A DNA stretch of 64,000 nt from Citrobacter freundii ATCC 8090 = MTCC 1658 = NBRC 12681 (GCF_011064845.1 NZ_CP049015.1:806001-870000); one strand, 5' to 3'; positions 21,599 to 37,991 are shown, counted from the first letter of the stretch. Numbers and translations: made by a program. Notes: generated by a model not told the origin, from the sequence alone.

Positions 21599-22953
21599 TT
21601 AGCGTAACGCTCAGCCAACTGGCGGAGATCCTCCGTGGCGAATTGAAAGGGGCCGATCTGACCCTTGATGCCGTAACAACCGATACGCGTAAAGTGACGC
21701 CGGGCTGCCTGTTTGTGGCACTGAAAGGCGAACGCTTTGATGCCCATGATTTTGCAGACAAAGCGCAAGAGAGCGGGGCCGGTGCGCTGTTGGTCAGCCG
21801 CCCGTTGGACACCAACCTGCCGCAGCTGATTGTTAACGATACGCGTCTGGCGTTTGGTGAACTGGCTGCGTGGGTTCGCGCCCAGGTTCCGGCGCGCGTT
21901 GTCGCGCTGACCGGCTCATCCGGTAAAACGTCCGTCAAAGAGATGACGGCTGCCATTCTGAGCCAGTGTGGTAACACCCTATATACCGCGGGCAACCTGA
22001 ATAACGACATCGGTGTACCGATGACGCTGCTGCGCTTAAACAACGATTACGACTATGCCGTGATTGAGCTCGGTGCCAACCATCAGGGCGAAATCGCCTG
22101 GACCGTCGGCCTGACGCGTCCGGAAGCGGCGCTGGTGAACAACCTGGCCGCCGCGCACCTGGAAGGCTTCGGCTCTCTGGCGGGCGTTGCGAAGGCAAAA
22201 GGTGAGATTTTTACCGGTCTGTCAGCGAACGGTATCGCCATTATGAATGCCGACAACAACGACTGGCTGAACTGGCAAAGCATCATCGGCGATCGCAAAG
22301 TCTGGCGTTTCTCCCCGAATGCAGCCAATAGCGACTTTTCGGCGACCAACGTTCATGTGACCTCGCATGGCACGGAATTTTCTCTGCAAACGCCGACCGG
22401 AAGCATTGATGTCCTGCTGCCGTTACCGGGTCGCCATAATATCGCTAACGCCCTTGCGGCGGCGGCGCTCTCTATGGCGGTAGGCGCGACGCACGAGGCG
22501 ATCAAAGCGGGGTTGAAGGATCTGCAAGCGGTACCGGGGCGTCTGTTCCCGATTCAACTCGCGGAAAATCAGCTGCTGCTGGACGACTCCTATAACGCGA
22601 ACGTCGGTTCGATGACCGCAGCGGTGCAGGTGCTGTCTGAAATGCCGGGCTATCGCGTACTGGTCGTTGGCGATATGGCAGAGCTTGGCGCAGAAAGCGA
22701 AGCATGCCATGTACAGGTGGGTGTTGCTGCGAAAGCTGCAGGCATCGACCGTGTACTGAGTACGGGAAAACTGAGTCAGGCAATTAGCGACGCCAGTGGC
22801 GTTGGCGAACATTTTGCGGATAAAAGTACGCTGGCCGCGCATCTTAAAGCATTGATTGCAGAACATCAGGTCATGACGATTTTAGTGAAGGGTTCACGTA
22901 GTGCCGCCATGGAAGAGGTAGTACGCGCATTACAGGAGAATGGGACATGTTAG
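21595..22953 (+). CDS. murF: UDP-MurNAc-tripeptide:D-alanyl-D-alanine ligase
   Basis: MurF attaches D-Ala-D-Ala to complete the UDP-MurNAc-pentapeptide. It has 452 residues, with the P-loop [13 protein letters not shown] near residue 105 and the Mur-ligase motif [11 protein letters not shown] in the C-terminal domain. It overlaps murE by 4 bp and mraY by 7 bp. Confidence 0.97.
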   Translation: MISVTLSQLAEILRGELKGADLTLDAVTTDTRKVTPGCLFVALKGERFDAHDFADKAQESGAGALLVSRPLDTNLPQLIVNDTRLAFGELAAWVRAQVPARVVALTGSSGKTSVKEMTAAILSQCGNTLYTAGNLNNDIGVPMTLLRLNNDYDYAVIELGANHQGEIAWTVGLTRPEAALVNNLAAAHLEGFGSLAGVAKAKGEIFTGLSANGIAIMNADNNDWLNWQSIIGDRKVWRFSPNAANSDFSATNVHVTSHGTEFSLQTPTGSIDVLLPLPGRHNIANALAAAALSMAVGATHEAIKAGLKDLQAVPGRLFPIQLAENQLLLDDSYNANVGSMTAAVQVLSEMPGYRVLVVGDMAELGAESEACHVQVGVAAKAAGIDRVLSTGKLSQAISDASGVGEHFADKSTLAAHLKALIAEHQVMTILVKGSRSAAMEEVVRALQENGTC

Positions 22954-24029
22954 TTTGGCTGGCCGAACATTTGGTCAAATATTATTCCGGCTTTAACGTC
23001 TTTTCCTATCTGACGTTTCGCGCCATCGTCAGCCTGCTGACCGCGCTGTTCATCTCTTTGTGGATGGGCCCGCGCATGATTGCCCGCTTACAAAAAATGT
23101 CCTTTGGACAGGTCGTACGTAACGATGGTCCGGAATCGCACTTCAGTAAACGCGGTACGCCAACCATGGGTGGGATCATGATCCTCACCGCGATAGTTAT
23201 CTCCGTACTGCTGTGGGCATATCCGTCGAACCCGTACGTATGGTGCGTGCTGGTGGTATTGATTGGCTACGGCATTATCGGTTTTGTCGATGACTACCGC
23301 AAAGTGGTGCGCAAAGATACCAAGGGCCTGATTGCCCGCTGGAAGTACTTCTGGATGTCGGTGATTGCGCTGGGTGTAGCCTTTGCGCTGTACCTCGCCG
23401 GTAAAGACACCCCGGCTACCGAGCTGGTGGTGCCGTTCTTTAAAGACGTGATGCCGCAACTGGGTCTGTTCTATGTTCTGCTGGCGTACTTCGTGATTGT
23501 GGGGACCGGCAACGCGGTCAATCTTACCGATGGCCTGGATGGTCTGGCGATTATGCCGACCGTGTTCGTAGCAGCGGGTTTTGCGCTGGTGGCATGGGCT
23601 ACCGGTAACATGAACTTTGCCAACTATCTGCACATTCCCTACTTACGCCATGCAGGCGAACTGGTGATCGTCTGTACGGCGATTGTCGGCGCGGGATTAG
23701 GTTTCCTGTGGTTTAACACCTATCCGGCGCAGGTCTTTATGGGTGACGTCGGTTCGCTGGCGCTGGGTGGCGCGCTGGGCATTATTGCCGTGCTGCTGCG
23801 TCAAGAGTTCCTGCTGGTAATCATGGGCGGCGTATTTGTTGTAGAAACACTGTCGGTCATTCTGCAGGTTGGCTCCTTTAAGCTGCGCGGACAGCGCATC
23901 TTCCGTATGGCGCCGATTCACCATCACTATGAACTGAAAGGCTGGCCGGAACCGCGCGTCATTGTGCGCTTCTGGATTATTTCGCTGATGCTGGTGCTGA
24001 TTGGCCTGGCAACGCTGAAGGTACGTTAA
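22947..24029 (+). CDS. mraY: Phospho-MurNAc-pentapeptide translocase
   Basis: MraY makes lipid I by transferring phospho-MurNAc-pentapeptide to undecaprenyl phosphate in the inner membrane. It has 360 residues and about ten membrane segments. Catalytic aspartates lie in GFVDDYRKV, in [10 protein letters not shown] and near [11 protein letters not shown]; the HHHYELKGW loop is present ([15 protein letters not shown]). Confidence 0.97.
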   Translation: MLVWLAEHLVKYYSGFNVFSYLTFRAIVSLLTALFISLWMGPRMIARLQKMSFGQVVRNDGPESHFSKRGTPTMGGIMILTAIVISVLLWAYPSNPYVWCVLVVLIGYGIIGFVDDYRKVVRKDTKGLIARWKYFWMSVIALGVAFALYLAGKDTPATELVVPFFKDVMPQLGLFYVLLAYFVIVGTGNAVNLTDGLDGLAIMPTVFVAAGFALVAWATGNMNFANYLHIPYLRHAGELVIVCTAIVGAGLGFLWFNTYPAQVFMGDVGSLALGGALGIIAVLLRQEFLLVIMGGVFVVETLSVILQVGSFKLRGQRIFRMAPIHHHYELKGWPEPRVIVRFWIISLMLVLIGLATLKVR

Positions 24030-24031
24030 TC

Positions 24032-25348
24032 ATGGCTGATTACCAGGGTAAAAAAGTCGTCATTATCGGTCTGGGATTGACCGGGCTGTCCTGCGTGGAT
24101 TTCTTTCTGGCGCGTGGCGTGACGCCGCGCGTGATGGATACCCGTGCGACGCCGCCTGGTCTGGATAAATTACCGGAAGCAGTTGAGCGTCATGTTGGTA
24201 GCCTGAATGATGACTGGCTGCTGGCCGCCGATCTCATCGTCGCCAGCCCTGGTATTGCCCTGGCGCACCCTTCGTTGAGCGCTGCTGCTGATGCCGGGAT
24301 TGAAATTGTTGGCGACATTGAGCTGTTTTGTCGCGAAGCACAGGCACCGATCGTCGCGATCACCGGTTCCAACGGGAAAAGTACCGTCACTACGCTGGTC
24401 GGCGAGATGGCGAAAGCAGCCGGCGTGAACGTGGGGGTTGGCGGAAATATTGGCCTGCCCGCGTTGATGCTGCTGGATGACGAACGCGAGCTGTATGTAC
24501 TGGAGCTGTCGAGCTTCCAGCTGGAGACAACCTCCAGCTTACAGGCCGTAGCCGCCACCATTTTGAACGTCACCGAAGATCATATGGACAGATATCCGTT
24601 TGGCTTGCAGCAGTACCGTGCGGCCAAACTGCGTGTCTATGAGAATGCGAAAGTGTGTGTGGTCAATGCTGATGATGCGCTGACCATGCCGATTCGCGGG
24701 GCGGATGAGCGCTGCGTGAGCTTTGGCATCAATATGGGTGACTATCATCTCAATCGTCAGCAGGGTGAAACCTGGCTGCGGGTGAAGGGTGAAAAAGTCC
24801 TGAACGTGAAAGAGATGACGCTTACCGGCCAGCATAACTATACCAACGCCCTGGCGGCGCTGGCGCTGGCGGATGCTGCGGGTCTGCCGCGGGCGTCCAG
24901 CCTGAAAGCGCTGACTACCTTTACCGGTCTGGCGCATCGTTTCCAGTTGGTACTGAATCATAACGGTGTGCGTTGGATCAACGATTCAAAAGCCACCAAC
25001 GTCGGCAGCACCGAAGCTGCACTGAATGGTCTGCACATTGAGGGTACGCTGCACCTGCTGCTGGGCGGTGACGGGAAATCCGCCGACTTTATGCCGCTGC
25101 AACGTTACCTGACTGGCGACAACATTCGTCTGTACTGCTTTGGTCGCGATGGCGCACAGCTTGCCGCTCTGCGCCCTGAGGTTGCGGAACACACTGAAAC
25201 CATGGAGCAGGCAATGCGTCTGCTCGCACCGCGTGTGAAGTCGGGTGATATGGTGCTGCTGTCGCCAGCCTGTGCCAGCCTTGACCAGTTCAAGAACTTT
25301 GAGCAACGTGGTGACGTCTTTACCCGTTTGGCGAAGGAGTTGGGTTGA
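24032..25348 (+). CDS. murD: UDP-MurNAc-L-alanine:D-glutamate ligase
   Basis: MurD adds D-glutamate to UDP-MurNAc-L-Ala. It has 438 residues, with an N-terminal Rossmann fold ([12 protein letters not shown]), the ATP loop [13 protein letters not shown] near residue 110 and the [11 protein letters not shown] motif in the C-terminal domain. The stop overlaps the ftsW start by one base. Confidence 0.97.
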   Translation: MADYQGKKVVIIGLGLTGLSCVDFFLARGVTPRVMDTRATPPGLDKLPEAVERHVGSLNDDWLLAADLIVASPGIALAHPSLSAAADAGIEIVGDIELFCREAQAPIVAITGSNGKSTVTTLVGEMAKAAGVNVGVGGNIGLPALMLLDDERELYVLELSSFQLETTSSLQAVAATILNVTEDHMDRYPFGLQQYRAAKLRVYENAKVCVVNADDALTMPIRGADERCVSFGINMGDYHLNRQQGETWLRVKGEKVLNVKEMTLTGQHNYTNALAALALADAAGLPRASSLKALTTFTGLAHRFQLVLNHNGVRWINDSKATNVGSTEAALNGLHIEGTLHLLLGGDGKSADFMPLQRYLTGDNIRLYCFGRDGAQLAALRPEVAEHTETMEQAMRLLAPRVKSGDMVLLSPACASLDQFKNFEQRGDVFTRLAKELG

Positions 25349-26592
25349 TGCGCTTCTCTCTCCCTCGTCTGAAAATGCCGCGCGTACCGGGACTGGGTGT
25401 CCTGGCGTGGATCTTCGCGGCACTTAAAGGCTGGGTGATGGCTTCGCGTGATAAAGACGCGGACAGCCTGATCATGTATGACCGCATGCTGCTGTGGCTG
25501 ACTTTTGGTCTGGCAGCGATCGGTTTTGTGATGGTGACATCGGCATCGATGCCCGTAGGGCAACGCCTGGCAGGCGATCCCTTCCTGTTCGCTAAACGTG
25601 ACGCGCTGTATATCTTCCTCGCGTTCTGTCTGGCGATGGTGACGCTACGTCTGCCGATGGAGTTCTGGCAAAAGTACAGCACGACGATGCTGATCGCCTC
25701 GATCATCATGTTGTTGATCGTTCTGGTGGTGGGGAGCTCCGTTAACGGGGCATCGCGCTGGATCGCGCTGGGTCCACTGCGTATTCAGCCTGCGGAATTC
25801 ACCAAGCTGTCGCTGTTCTGTTATCTCGCCAACTACCTGGTGCGTAAAGTCGATGAAGTGCGTAACAACCTGCGCGGCTTCTTAAAGCCGATGGGTGTGA
25901 TTCTGGTGCTGGCAATCTTGCTGCTGGCGCAGCCTGACCTTGGTACGGTAGTGGTGCTGTTTGTCACGACGCTGGCGATGCTGTTTCTTGCTGGAGCGAA
26001 ACTGTGGCAGTTCATTGCCATTATCGGTATGGGGATTTCGGCGGTAGTGCTGCTGATCCTTGCCGAACCGTATCGTATTCGCCGCGTAACCTCCTTCTGG
26101 AACCCATGGGAAGATCCGTTTGGCAGCGGCTACCAGTTAACGCAATCGCTGATGGCTTTTGGTCGCGGTGAGATTTGGGGACAGGGGTTAGGTAATTCGG
26201 TGCAAAAACTGGAATATTTACCGGAAGCGCACACCGACTTCATCTTCGCCATCATTGGGGAAGAGCTGGGTTATATCGGTGTGGTATTGGCACTTTTAAT
26301 GGTATTCTTCGTCGCTTTTCGCGCGATGTCGATTGGCCGCAAAGCGCTGGAAATTGACCACCGTTTTTCAGGCTTTTTAGCCTGTTCCATCGGGATTTGG
26401 TTTAGCTTCCAGGCGCTGGTAAACGTCGGTGCGGCAGCTGGTATGCTGCCAACCAAAGGTCTGACGTTACCGCTGATCAGTTATGGTGGTTCCAGTTTGT
26501 TGATTATGTCGACGGCCATCATGTTTTTGTTACGTATTGATTATGAAACGCGTCTGGAAAAAGCCCAGGCGTTTACACGAGGTGCACGATGA
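25348..26592 (+). CDS. ftsW: FtsW septal peptidoglycan glycosyltransferase
   Basis: FtsW is the SEDS-family polymerase that pairs with FtsI at the septum. It has 414 residues and ten membrane segments; the SEDS signatures are [28 protein letters not shown] (positions about 26121-26180) and the C-terminal [14 protein letters not shown]. The start ATG 25348 overlaps the murD stop; the TTG codon just before it is not needed. Confidence 0.97.
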   Translation: MRFSLPRLKMPRVPGLGVLAWIFAALKGWVMASRDKDADSLIMYDRMLLWLTFGLAAIGFVMVTSASMPVGQRLAGDPFLFAKRDALYIFLAFCLAMVTLRLPMEFWQKYSTTMLIASIIMLLIVLVVGSSVNGASRWIALGPLRIQPAEFTKLSLFCYLANYLVRKVDEVRNNLRGFLKPMGVILVLAILLLAQPDLGTVVVLFVTTLAMLFLAGAKLWQFIAIIGMGISAVVLLILAEPYRIRRVTSFWNPWEDPFGSGYQLTQSLMAFGRGEIWGQGLGNSVQKLEYLPEAHTDFIFAIIGEELGYIGVVLALLMVFFVAFRAMSIGRKALEIDHRFSGFLACSIGIWFSFQALVNVGAAAGMLPTKGLTLPLISYGGSSLLIMSTAIMFLLRIDYETRLEKAQAFTRGAR

Positions 26593-27656
26593 GTGGTCAA
26601 CCGAAGCGGTTAATGGTGATGGCAGGCGGTACCGGTGGGCATGTGTTCCCTGGGCTGGCGGTCGCGCATCATTTAATGGCTCAGGGCTGGCAAGTTCGTT
26701 GGCTGGGCACCGCCGATCGTATGGAAGCGGACTTAGTGCCGAAGCATGGCATTGAAATTGACTTTATTCGCATCTCCGGTTTGCGTGGCAAAGGTGTCAA
26801 CGCTCTGCTTGCCGCCCCCGTGCGTATTTTTAATGCCTGGCGTCAGGCGCGCGCCATCATGAAGCAGTTTAAGCCTGATGTGGTGCTGGGTATGGGCGGC
26901 TACGTGTCCGGCCCTGGCGGTCTGGCAGCCTGGTCATTAGGCATTCCGGTTGTACTGCATGAGCAGAATGGCATTGCGGGATTAACCAACAAGTGGCTGG
27001 CGAAAATTGCCACTACGGTGATGCAGGCTTTTCCTGGCGCTTTTCCGAATGCGGAAGTGGTGGGTAACCCGGTACGCACCGACGTTCTGGCGCTGCCGTC
27101 GCCCGAAGTACGTCTGGCAGGGCGTGAAGGCCCGGTTCGCGTGCTGGTCGTCGGGGGTTCTCAGGGAGCACGCGTATTGAACCAGACGATGCCGCAGGTT
27201 GCCGCAGAGCTTGGTGACGCGGTGACTATTTGGCATCAGAGCGGCAAAGGTGCGCAGCAAACCGTTGAACAGGCATATGCTGACGCGGGACAACCGCAGC
27301 ACAAGGTCACTGAGTTTATTGATGATATGGCAGCCGCCTACGCGTGGGCGGATGTCGTAGTTTGTCGCTCAGGTGCGCTGACGGTAAGTGAAATTGCTGC
27401 CGCAGGTTTGCCTGCGCTGTTTGTGCCTTTCCAGCACAAAGACCGACAGCAGTACTGGAATGCGCTGCCGCTGGAGAAAGCGGGCGCCGCCAAAATTCTT
27501 GAGCAGCCGCAGTTTACTGTGGATGCCGTCGCTAACACCCTTTCCGGGTGGTCGCGAGAAACCTTATTAACCATGGCAGAACGTGCGCGCGCCGCATCCA
27601 TACCGGATGCCACAGAGCGTGTTGCTAATGAAGTGAGCCGGGCTGCCCGGGCGTAA
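26589..27656 (+). CDS. murG: UDP-GlcNAc:lipid I GlcNAc transferase
   Basis: MurG adds GlcNAc to lipid I to make lipid II on the inner face of the membrane. It has 355 residues. The GT-B fold shows [17 protein letters not shown] at residues 14-30, [19 protein letters not shown] and the sugar-nucleotide-binding [16 protein letters not shown]. It overlaps ftsW by 4 bp. Confidence 0.97.
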   Translation: MSGQPKRLMVMAGGTGGHVFPGLAVAHHLMAQGWQVRWLGTADRMEADLVPKHGIEIDFIRISGLRGKGVNALLAAPVRIFNAWRQARAIMKQFKPDVVLGMGGYVSGPGGLAAWSLGIPVVLHEQNGIAGLTNKWLAKIATTVMQAFPGAFPNAEVVGNPVRTDVLALPSPEVRLAGREGPVRVLVVGGSQGARVLNQTMPQVAAELGDAVTIWHQSGKGAQQTVEQAYADAGQPQHKVTEFIDDMAAAYAWADVVVCRSGALTVSEIAAAGLPALFVPFQHKDRQQYWNALPLEKAGAAKILEQPQFTVDAVANTLSGWSRETLLTMAERARAASIPDATERVANEVSRAARA

Positions 27657-27707
27657 TTGTGGTGATGCCTTTTGCATCGCATGAACTAAGAAGTTAATGG
27701 CTAAAGA

Positions 27708-30096
<2,389 letters not shown>

Positions 30097-30097
30097 T

Positions 30098-30931
30098 ATG
30101 TCGCAGGCTGCGCTGAACACGCGAAACGGTGATGAAGAAGAAGTAAACTCCTCACGCCGCAATAATGGAACGCGTCTTGCAGGAATACTGTTCCTGCTGA
30201 CAGTGCTGTGCACCGTGTTTGTCAGCGGCTGGGTAGTGTTGGGGTGGATGGAAGATGCGCAGCGGTTGCCATTGTCAAAGCTGGTGTTAACCGGCGAACG
30301 GCATTACACGCGCAATGACGATATTCGTCAGTCCATTCTGGCTCTGGGCGCTCCGGGAACCTTTATGACTCAGGATGTGAACATCATTCAGAGTCAAATT
30401 GAACGTCTCCCCTGGATTAAACAGGCGAGCGTCAGAAAGCAATGGCCCGATGAATTGAAGATTCATCTGGTTGAATATGTGCCCATTGCGCGTTGGAATG
30501 ACCAGCATATGGTGGATGCCGAAGGCAATACGTTCAGCGTCCCAACCGGTCGGGCCAATAAGCAGGTATTACCTATGTTGTACGGACCGGAAGGCAGCGC
30601 AAGTGAAGTGTTGCAAGGGTTCCGTGATATGGGGCAGGTGCTGGCTAAGGATAGATTCACCCTGAAGGAAGCGGCGATGACCGCTCGTCGTTCCTGGCAG
30701 TTGACGCTGAATAACGATATTAAGCTCAATCTGGGCAGGGGCGATACGATAAAACGTTTGGCTCGCTTTGTGGAACTCTACCCGGTTTTACAGCAGCAGG
30801 CGCAAACCGATGGCAAACGGATTAGCTACGTTGATTTGCGTTATGACTCAGGAGCGGCAGTAGGCTGGGTTCCCTTGCCTCCTGAGGAATCTAATCAGCA
30901 ACAGAATCAGGCACAGGCAGAACAACAATGA
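30098..30931 (+). CDS. ftsQ: FtsQ cell division protein
   Basis: FtsQ is a bitopic inner-membrane protein linking early and late divisome parts. It has 277 residues, one more than E. coli, with small changes in the cytoplasmic tail. A membrane segment lies near residues 27-48 ([19 protein letters not shown]), then the POTRA domain ([18 protein letters not shown]) and the beta domain that binds FtsBL. The end overlaps ftsA by 4 bp. Confidence 0.96.
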   Translation: MSQAALNTRNGDEEEVNSSRRNNGTRLAGILFLLTVLCTVFVSGWVVLGWMEDAQRLPLSKLVLTGERHYTRNDDIRQSILALGAPGTFMTQDVNIIQSQIERLPWIKQASVRKQWPDELKIHLVEYVPIARWNDQHMVDAEGNTFSVPTGRANKQVLPMLYGPEGSASEVLQGFRDMGQVLAKDRFTLKEAAMTARRSWQLTLNNDIKLNLGRGDTIKRLARFVELYPVLQQQAQTDGKRISYVDLRYDSGAAVGWVPLPPEESNQQQNQAQAEQQ

Positions 30932-32190
30932 TCAAGGCGACGGACAGAAAACTGGTAGTTGGACTGGAGATTGGCACCGCGAAGGTAGCCGCTTTAGTAG
31001 GGGAAGTTCTGCCCGACGGTATGGTCAATATCATTGGCGTGGGCAGTTGCCCATCGCGAGGTATGGATAAAGGCGGGGTGAATGACCTTGAGTCAGTGGT
31101 GAAGTGCGTACAGCGCGCCATTGACCAGGCTGAACTGATGGCAGATTGCCAGATTTCCTCGGTGTATCTGGCACTTTCCGGTAAACATATTAGCTGTCAA
31201 AATGAAATTGGTATGGTGCCCATTTCCGAAGAGGAAGTGACGCAGGAAGATGTGGAAAACGTGGTACATACGGCAAAATCCGTACGCGTTCGCGATGAAC
31301 ATCGTGTTCTGCACGTTATTCCGCAGGAATACGCCATTGACTACCAGGAAGGCATTAAAAATCCGGTAGGTCTTTCCGGCGTACGTATGCAGGCAAAAGT
31401 CCACCTTATTACCTGCCACAACGACATGGCGAAGAACATTGTCAAAGCTGTTGAACGTTGTGGTCTGAAAGTTGACCAACTGATTTTTGCCGGGTTGGCA
31501 GCCAGTTATTCCGTGTTGACGGAAGATGAACGTGAGCTGGGTGTCTGCGTGGTGGATATTGGTGGTGGTACAATGGACATCGCCGTTTATACTGGCGGGG
31601 CGTTGCGCCACACTAAAGTTATCCCTTATGCAGGGAATGTAGTGACCAGTGATATCGCGTATGCCTTTGGTACGCCGCCGAGCGATGCTGAAGCCATTAA
31701 AGTGCGCCATGGCTGTGCGCTGGGGTCCATCGTGGGTAAAGACGAAAGCGTTGAAGTGCCAAGCGTAGGTGGTCGTCCACCGCGTAGCCTGCAACGTCAG
31801 ACCCTGGCAGAAGTCATTGAGCCGCGTTATACCGAGCTGCTCAACCTGGTCAACGAAGAAATTTTGCAATTACAAGAACAGCTTCGCCAGCAGGGTGTGA
31901 AACATCATCTGGCGGCGGGGATTGTGTTAACCGGTGGTGCTGCGCAAATTGAAGGTCTTGCGGCCTGCGCACAGCGCGTGTTCCATACGCAAGTACGTAT
32001 TGGCGCGCCGCTGAATATCACTGGTCTGACGGATTATGCTCAGGAGCCGTATTATTCAACGGCAGTGGGGCTGCTTCACTACGGAAAAGAATCCCATTTG
32101 AGTGGTGAGGCTGAAGTAGAAAAACGCGTAACGGCATCAGTTGGCTCGTGGATCAAACGACTCAATAGCTGGCTGCGAAAAGAGTTTTAA
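30928..32190 (+). CDS. ftsA: FtsA, actin-like membrane anchor of the Z ring
   Basis: FtsA is an actin-family ATPase that tethers FtsZ to the membrane and recruits later proteins. It has 420 residues. The ATP-binding blocks are [29 protein letters not shown] and [11 protein letters not shown]; the C-terminal amphipathic targeting helix is [14 protein letters not shown]. Confidence 0.97.
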   Translation: MIKATDRKLVVGLEIGTAKVAALVGEVLPDGMVNIIGVGSCPSRGMDKGGVNDLESVVKCVQRAIDQAELMADCQISSVYLALSGKHISCQNEIGMVPISEEEVTQEDVENVVHTAKSVRVRDEHRVLHVIPQEYAIDYQEGIKNPVGLSGVRMQAKVHLITCHNDMAKNIVKAVERCGLKVDQLIFAGLAASYSVLTEDERELGVCVVDIGGGTMDIAVYTGGALRHTKVIPYAGNVVTSDIAYAFGTPPSDAEAIKVRHGCALGSIVGKDESVEVPSVGGRPPRSLQRQTLAEVIEPRYTELLNLVNEEILQLQEQLRQQGVKHHLAAGIVLTGGAAQIEGLAACAQRVFHTQVRIGAPLNITGLTDYAQEPYYSTAVGLLHYGKESHLSGEAEVEKRVTASVGSWIKRLNSWLRKEF

Positions 32191-32252
32191 TTTTTAAAGA
32201 GACCAACGCACATTAACGGTCTCAGGCGACAGGCACAACGGAGAGAGAAACT

Positions 32253-33404
32253 ATGTTTGAACCTATGGAACTTACCAATGACGCGGTGATTAAAGTCATC
32301 GGCGTCGGCGGCGGTGGCGGTAATGCCGTTGAACACATGGTGCGCGAGCGCATCGAAGGTGTTGAATTCTTCGCAGTGAATACCGACGCTCAGGCGTTGC
32401 GTAAAACGGCGGTTGGACAGACCATTCAGATTGGTAGCGGCATCACCAAAGGTCTGGGCGCGGGTGCGAACCCGGAAGTCGGCCGTAATGCGGCAGACGA
32501 AGATCGTGAAGCTCTGCGTGCAGCGCTTGACGGGGCAGACATGGTGTTTATCGCAGCAGGCATGGGCGGCGGTACCGGTACCGGTGCAGCGCCAGTGGTT
32601 GCTGAAGTAGCAAAAGATTTAGGTATTCTGACCGTTGCTGTCGTGACTAAGCCTTTCAACTTTGAAGGCAAGAAGCGTATGGCATTCGCGGAGCAGGGTA
32701 TCACCGAGCTGTCCAAACATGTGGACTCTCTAATTACTATTCCGAATGACAAACTGCTGAAAGTACTGGGTCGCGGTATCTCCCTGCTGGATGCGTTTGG
32801 CGCAGCGAACGACGTACTGAAAGGCGCAGTTCAGGGTATCGCTGAACTGATTACTCGTCCGGGCCTGATGAACGTCGACTTTGCAGACGTGCGCACCGTG
32901 ATGTCCGAAATGGGCTACGCGATGATGGGTTCTGGCGTGGCGAGCGGTGAAGACCGTGCAGAAGAAGCGGCTGAAATGGCTATCTCTTCTCCGCTGCTGG
33001 AAGACATCGATCTGTCCGGCGCACGCGGCGTGCTGGTCAACATTACTGCGGGCTTCGACCTGCGTCTGGATGAGTTCGAAACCGTGGGTAACACCATCCG
33101 TGCCTTTGCATCGGATAACGCGACCGTGGTAATCGGTACCTCTCTGGACCCGGATATGAACGACGAACTGCGTGTGACCGTTGTTGCGACTGGAATTGGT
33201 ATGGACAAGCGTCCTGAAATCACTCTGGTAACCAACAAGCAGGTACAGCAGCCGGTAATGGATCGTTACCAGCAACACGGCATGGCGCCGTTGACGCAAG
33301 AACAGAAGCCGGTAGCGAAAGTGGTTAACGACAATACGCCGCAAACCACTAAAGAGCCGGATTATCTGGATATCCCTGCATTCCTGCGTAAGCAAGCTGA
33401 TTAA
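32253..33404 (+). CDS. ftsZ: FtsZ, tubulin-like division ring protein
   Basis: FtsZ is the GTPase that forms the division ring. It has 383 residues: the tubulin signature [12 protein letters not shown] near residue 105, the synergy-loop motif DFADVRTVM and the conserved C-terminal peptide [14 protein letters not shown] that binds FtsA and ZipA. GGAGAGA provides the ribosome site. Last gene of the dcw cluster proper. Confidence 0.98.
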   Translation: MFEPMELTNDAVIKVIGVGGGGGNAVEHMVRERIEGVEFFAVNTDAQALRKTAVGQTIQIGSGITKGLGAGANPEVGRNAADEDREALRAALDGADMVFIAAGMGGGTGTGAAPVVAEVAKDLGILTVAVVTKPFNFEGKKRMAFAEQGITELSKHVDSLITIPNDKLLKVLGRGISLLDAFGAANDVLKGAVQGIAELITRPGLMNVDFADVRTVMSEMGYAMMGSGVASGEDRAEEAAEMAISSPLLEDIDLSGARGVLVNITAGFDLRLDEFETVGNTIRAFASDNATVVIGTSLDPDMNDELRVTVVATGIGMDKRPEITLVTNKQVQQPVMDRYQQHGMAPLTQEQKPVAKVVNDNTPQTTKEPDYLDIPAFLRKQAD

Positions 33405-33418
33405 GAATTAGCTGGAAT

Positions 33419-33447
33419 TTGGGAATCTGCGCTCTTTGTGCTAAACT
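33419..33447 (+). promoter_or_regulatory. lpxC promoter
   Basis: TTGGGA (33419-33424), 17 bp, then TAAACT (33442-33447) preceded by an extended -10 TG. It lies in the ftsZ-lpxC gap, consistent with lpxC having its own promoter in enterics. Confidence 0.6.
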
Positions 33448-33483
33448 GGCCCGCCGAATGTATAGTACACTTCGGTTGGATAG

Positions 33484-34422
<939 letters not shown>

Positions 34423-34446
34423 CGACATACGCTGTCGTATAAATTC

Positions 34447-34495
34447 GACTGGTAAATCTGGCACTCTCTCCGGCCAGGTGAGCCAGTCGTTTTTT
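34447..34495 (+). terminator. Probable terminator after lpxC
   Basis: A two-tier hairpin: GACTGG (34447-34452) with CCAGTC (34483-34488), and inside it CTGGC (34458-34462) with GCCAG (34473-34477), followed by six T (34490-34495). It lies 25 bp after the lpxC stop. The 34496-34703 remainder holds a TAAAAT -10-like motif near 34547 and no gene. Confidence 0.6.
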
Positions 34496-34703
34496 ATGTA
34501 CTCATTAGCGCAGCCTTTTCCAACGCAAATATTTCCCTGCCACTAGGTTAAAATAGTGTGCGATCGCTGCTTTCTTGAGCATATTTACCCATGGCCGGTT
34601 GTCATTACTGCTGTGGAGCGTACGCTTTAATGATAAGATTCGTGCGCAAAAAAATGTTTTGCATTCGTAACCCCAAACGCAGGGTATATCAGGTGGCAAA
34701 AAC

Positions 34704-35210
34704 GTGAGTGGAATACTGACGCGTTGGCGACAGTTAGGCAGACGGTACTTCTGGCCGCATCTCCTGTTGGGGATGGTCGCGGCGAGTTTTGGCCTGCCCG
34801 CGCTCGGTAATGCTGCTGAACCCAATACCCCCGCGAAGGCGACCGCCAGCAATCACGATCAATCCGCTAAAGTTAACTTTAGCCAGCTTGCTTTGCTGGA
34901 AGCGACTAATCGCCGCCCAAATTTTACCGTCGATTACTGGCATCAACATGCCATTCGTACGGTTATCCGCCATCTTTCTTTTGCCATGGCGCCTCAGGCG
35001 TTGCCTGTTGCCGAAGAGCCGTTGCCAATCCAGGCGCACCATCTTGCGTTACTGAATACGCTCAGCGCGATGCTGACGCAAGAAGGCACTCCGCCCGCGA
35101 CAGTAAGTCGCGTGACATACGCCCACTTTACTTCTCAGGCCGCGTTTAGCGTTCCGGTCTGGATCAGCCAGCTGCAGGGTATCCGCGCTGGTCCTCAACG
35201 CCTCAGCTAA
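34704..35210 (+). CDS. secM: SecM secretion monitor (translation-arrest peptide)
   Basis: SecM stalls its own ribosome when export is slow, opening the secA ribosome site on the shared mRNA; the product is exported and degraded. The frame is 168 residues (E. coli 170) from GTG 34704, with a signal sequence (residues about 1-37, ending LPALGNA). The arrest motif [17 protein letters not shown] fills residues 148-164. All key positions (F, WI, GIRAGP) are kept; T to V and A to L differ from E. coli. secA follows after 60 bp, which include a small stem CTCCGC/GCGGGG just before its start. Confidence 0.94.
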   Translation: MSGILTRWRQLGRRYFWPHLLLGMVAASFGLPALGNAAEPNTPAKATASNHDQSAKVNFSQLALLEATNRRPNFTVDYWHQHAIRTVIRHLSFAMAPQALPVAEEPLPIQAHHLALLNTLSAMLTQEGTPPATVSRVTYAHFTSQAAFSVPVWISQLQGIRAGPQRLS

Positions 35211-35270
35211 AAAAGAACCTTCCAACTTATAATTTTTGACTCCGCATCGCGGGGCGTTTGAGATTTTATT

Positions 35271-37976
35271 ATGCTAATCAAATTATTAACCAAAGTATTC
35301 GGTAGCCGTAACGAGCGTACGCTGCGTCGTATGCGTAAAGTGGTCAATGTCATCAACGCAATGGAACCGGAGATGGAAAAACTCTCCGATGATGAACTGA
35401 AAGCGAAGACCGCTGAATTCCGCGCCCGTCTGGAAAAAGGTGCCAGCGTTGAGAGCCTGATCCCGGAAGCGTTCGCAGTGGTGCGTGAAGCGAGTAAACG
35501 CGTGTTCGGTATGCGCCACTTCGACGTTCAACTGCTGGGCGGTATGGTGCTTAACGATCGCTGCATCGCAGAAATGCGTACTGGTGAAGGTAAAACCCTG
35601 ACCGCGACGCTGCCAGCCTACCTGAACGCATTAAGCGGGAAGGGCGTACACGTGGTTACCGTGAACGACTACCTGGCTCAGCGTGATGCCGAAAATAACC
35701 GCCCGCTGTTTGAATTCCTCGGCATGACCGTTGGTATCAACATGTCTGGCCTGCCAGCGCCAGCCAAGCGTGAAGCCTACAACGCCGATATTACTTACGG
35801 TACCAACAACGAATACGGCTTTGACTACCTGCGCGACAACATGGCGTTTAGTCCGGAAGAGCGTGTTCAACGTAAACTGCACTATGCGCTGGTCGATGAA
35901 GTTGACTCCATCCTGATCGATGAAGCGCGTACGCCGCTGATCATTTCCGGCCCGGCTGAAGACAGCTCGGAAATGTATAAAAAAGTGAACAAAATCATCC
36001 CACACCTGATCCGTCAGGAGAAGGAAGATTCCGACACGTTCCAGGGGGAAGGCCACTTCTCTGTTGATGAGAAAGCGCGCCAGGTTAACCTGACCGAACG
36101 TGGTCTGGTACTGATTGAAGAGTTGTTGGTTAACGAAGGCATTATGGATGAGGGCGAGTCTCTGTACTCTCCAGGCAACATTATGCTGATGCACCACGTG
36201 ACTGCCGCACTGCGTGCGCACGTGCTGTTTACCCGCGATGTTGACTACATCGTGAAAGACGGCGAAGTTATCATCGTTGATGAACACACCGGCCGTACCA
36301 TGCAGGGGCGTCGCTGGTCTGATGGTCTGCACCAGGCTGTTGAAGCTAAAGAAGGCGTAGAGATCCAGAACGAGAACCAGACGCTGGCATCTATTACCTT
36401 CCAGAACTACTTCCGTTTGTACGAAAAACTGGCCGGTATGACCGGTACAGCAGATACCGAAGCCTTTGAATTTAGCTCCATCTACAAGCTGGATACCGTA
36501 GTTGTACCAACTAACCGTCCGATGATCCGTAAGGATTTACCGGATCTGGTGTACATGACCGAAGCGGAAAAAATTCAGGCGATCATTGAAGATATTAAAG
36601 AGCGTACCGCAAATGGCCAGCCGGTGCTGGTGGGTACTATCTCCATTGAAAAATCTGAAGTGGTCTCTAACGAGCTGACCAAGGCAGGCATCAAACATAA
36701 CGTTCTGAACGCCAAGTTCCATGCCAGCGAAGCGGATATCGTCGCACAGGCGGGTTACCCGTCTGCCGTGACAATCGCTACTAACATGGCGGGTCGTGGT
36801 ACCGATATCGTGCTGGGTGGTAGCTGGCAGGCAGAAGTTGCCGAGCTGGAAAACCCAACTCCGGAACAAATCGCGCAGATCAAAGCCGAGTGGCAGGTTC
36901 GCCATGACGCGGTATTAGCTGCTGGTGGTTTGCATATTATCGGTACTGAGCGTCACGAATCTCGTCGTATCGATAACCAGCTGCGTGGTCGTTCTGGTCG
37001 TCAGGGGGATGCGGGTTCTTCTCGTTTCTATTTGTCGATGGAAGATGCGCTGATGCGTATTTTTGCCTCTGACCGCGTGTCCGGCATGATGCGTAAACTG
37101 GGTATGAAGCCTGGTGAAGCCATTGAACACCCTTGGGTGACCAAAGCAATTGCTAACGCGCAGCGTAAAGTGGAAAGCCGCAACTTCGATATTCGTAAGC
37201 AGTTGCTGGAATATGATGATGTTGCCAACGACCAGCGTCGTGCTATCTACACCCAGCGTAACGAACTGCTGGACGTAACTGACGTTAGCGAAACCATTAA
37301 CAGCATTCGCGAAGACGTATTCAAAGCGACGATTGATGCCTATATTCCGCCGCAGTCTCTGGAAGAAATGTGGGATATTCCGGGTCTGCAGGAACGTCTG
37401 AAAAACGACTTCGATCTGGATATGCCGATTTCAGAGTGGCTGGATAAAGAACCTGAGCTGCACGAAGAAACGCTGCGCGAACGTATTCTGGCAAACGCAG
37501 TAGAAGTTTATCAGCGCAAAGAAGAAGTTGTGGGCGCGGAGATGATGCGTCACTTCGAAAAAGGCGTGATGCTGCAAACGCTCGACTCTTTGTGGAAAGA
37601 GCACCTGGCTGCGATGGATTACCTGCGTCAGGGTATCCACCTGCGTGGTTACGCGCAAAAAGATCCGAAGCAGGAATACAAGCGTGAATCCTTCTCTATG
37701 TTTGCATCAATGCTGGAATCACTGAAGTACGAAGTGATCAGCACTCTGAGCAAAGTTCAGGTGCGTATGCCTGAAGAAGTAGAAGCGATGGAGCAGCAGC
37801 GTCGCGAAGAAGCTGAGCGTTTAGCGCAGATGCAGCAGTTGAGCCATAAAGGTGATGATTCTGCTGCGGCAGAAGAGCTGGCGGCACAAACCGGCGATCG
37901 TAAAGTGGGTCGTAACGATCCGTGTCCTTGCGGTTCCGGCAAGAAATACAAACAGTGTCATGGCCGTCTGAGCTAA
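35271..37976 (+). CDS. secA: SecA preprotein translocase ATPase
   Basis: SecA drives unfolded proteins through SecYEG. It has 901 residues, the E. coli length. The Walker A motif is [11 protein letters not shown] near residue 102, Walker B is [12 protein letters not shown] near 209, and the second nucleotide domain shows [14 protein letters not shown]. The C-terminal zinc-binding tail has Cys885, Cys887, Cys896 and His897 ([14 protein letters not shown]). Translation is coupled to secM arrest. Confidence 0.98.
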   Translation: MLIKLLTKVFGSRNERTLRRMRKVVNVINAMEPEMEKLSDDELKAKTAEFRARLEKGASVESLIPEAFAVVREASKRVFGMRHFDVQLLGGMVLNDRCIAEMRTGEGKTLTATLPAYLNALSGKGVHVVTVNDYLAQRDAENNRPLFEFLGMTVGINMSGLPAPAKREAYNADITYGTNNEYGFDYLRDNMAFSPEERVQRKLHYALVDEVDSILIDEARTPLIISGPAEDSSEMYKKVNKIIPHLIRQEKEDSDTFQGEGHFSVDEKARQVNLTERGLVLIEELLVNEGIMDEGESLYSPGNIMLMHHVTAALRAHVLFTRDVDYIVKDGEVIIVDEHTGRTMQGRRWSDGLHQAVEAKEGVEIQNENQTLASITFQNYFRLYEKLAGMTGTADTEAFEFSSIYKLDTVVVPTNRPMIRKDLPDLVYMTEAEKIQAIIEDIKERTANGQPVLVGTISIEKSEVVSNELTKAGIKHNVLNAKFHASEADIVAQAGYPSAVTIATNMAGRGTDIVLGGSWQAEVAELENPTPEQIAQIKAEWQVRHDAVLAAGGLHIIGTERHESRRIDNQLRGRSGRQGDAGSSRFYLSMEDALMRIFASDRVSGMMRKLGMKPGEAIEHPWVTKAIANAQRKVESRNFDIRKQLLEYDDVANDQRRAIYTQRNELLDVTDVSETINSIREDVFKATIDAYIPPQSLEEMWDIPGLQERLKNDFDLDMPISEWLDKEPELHEETLRERILANAVEVYQRKEEVVGAEMMRHFEKGVMLQTLDSLWKEHLAAMDYLRQGIHLRGYAQKDPKQEYKRESFSMFASMLESLKYEVISTLSKVQVRMPEEVEAMEQQRREEAERLAQMQQLSHKGDDSAAAEELAAQTGDRKVGRNDPCPCGSGKKYKQCHGRLS

Positions 37977-37991
37977 GAAAATAACTTATTG

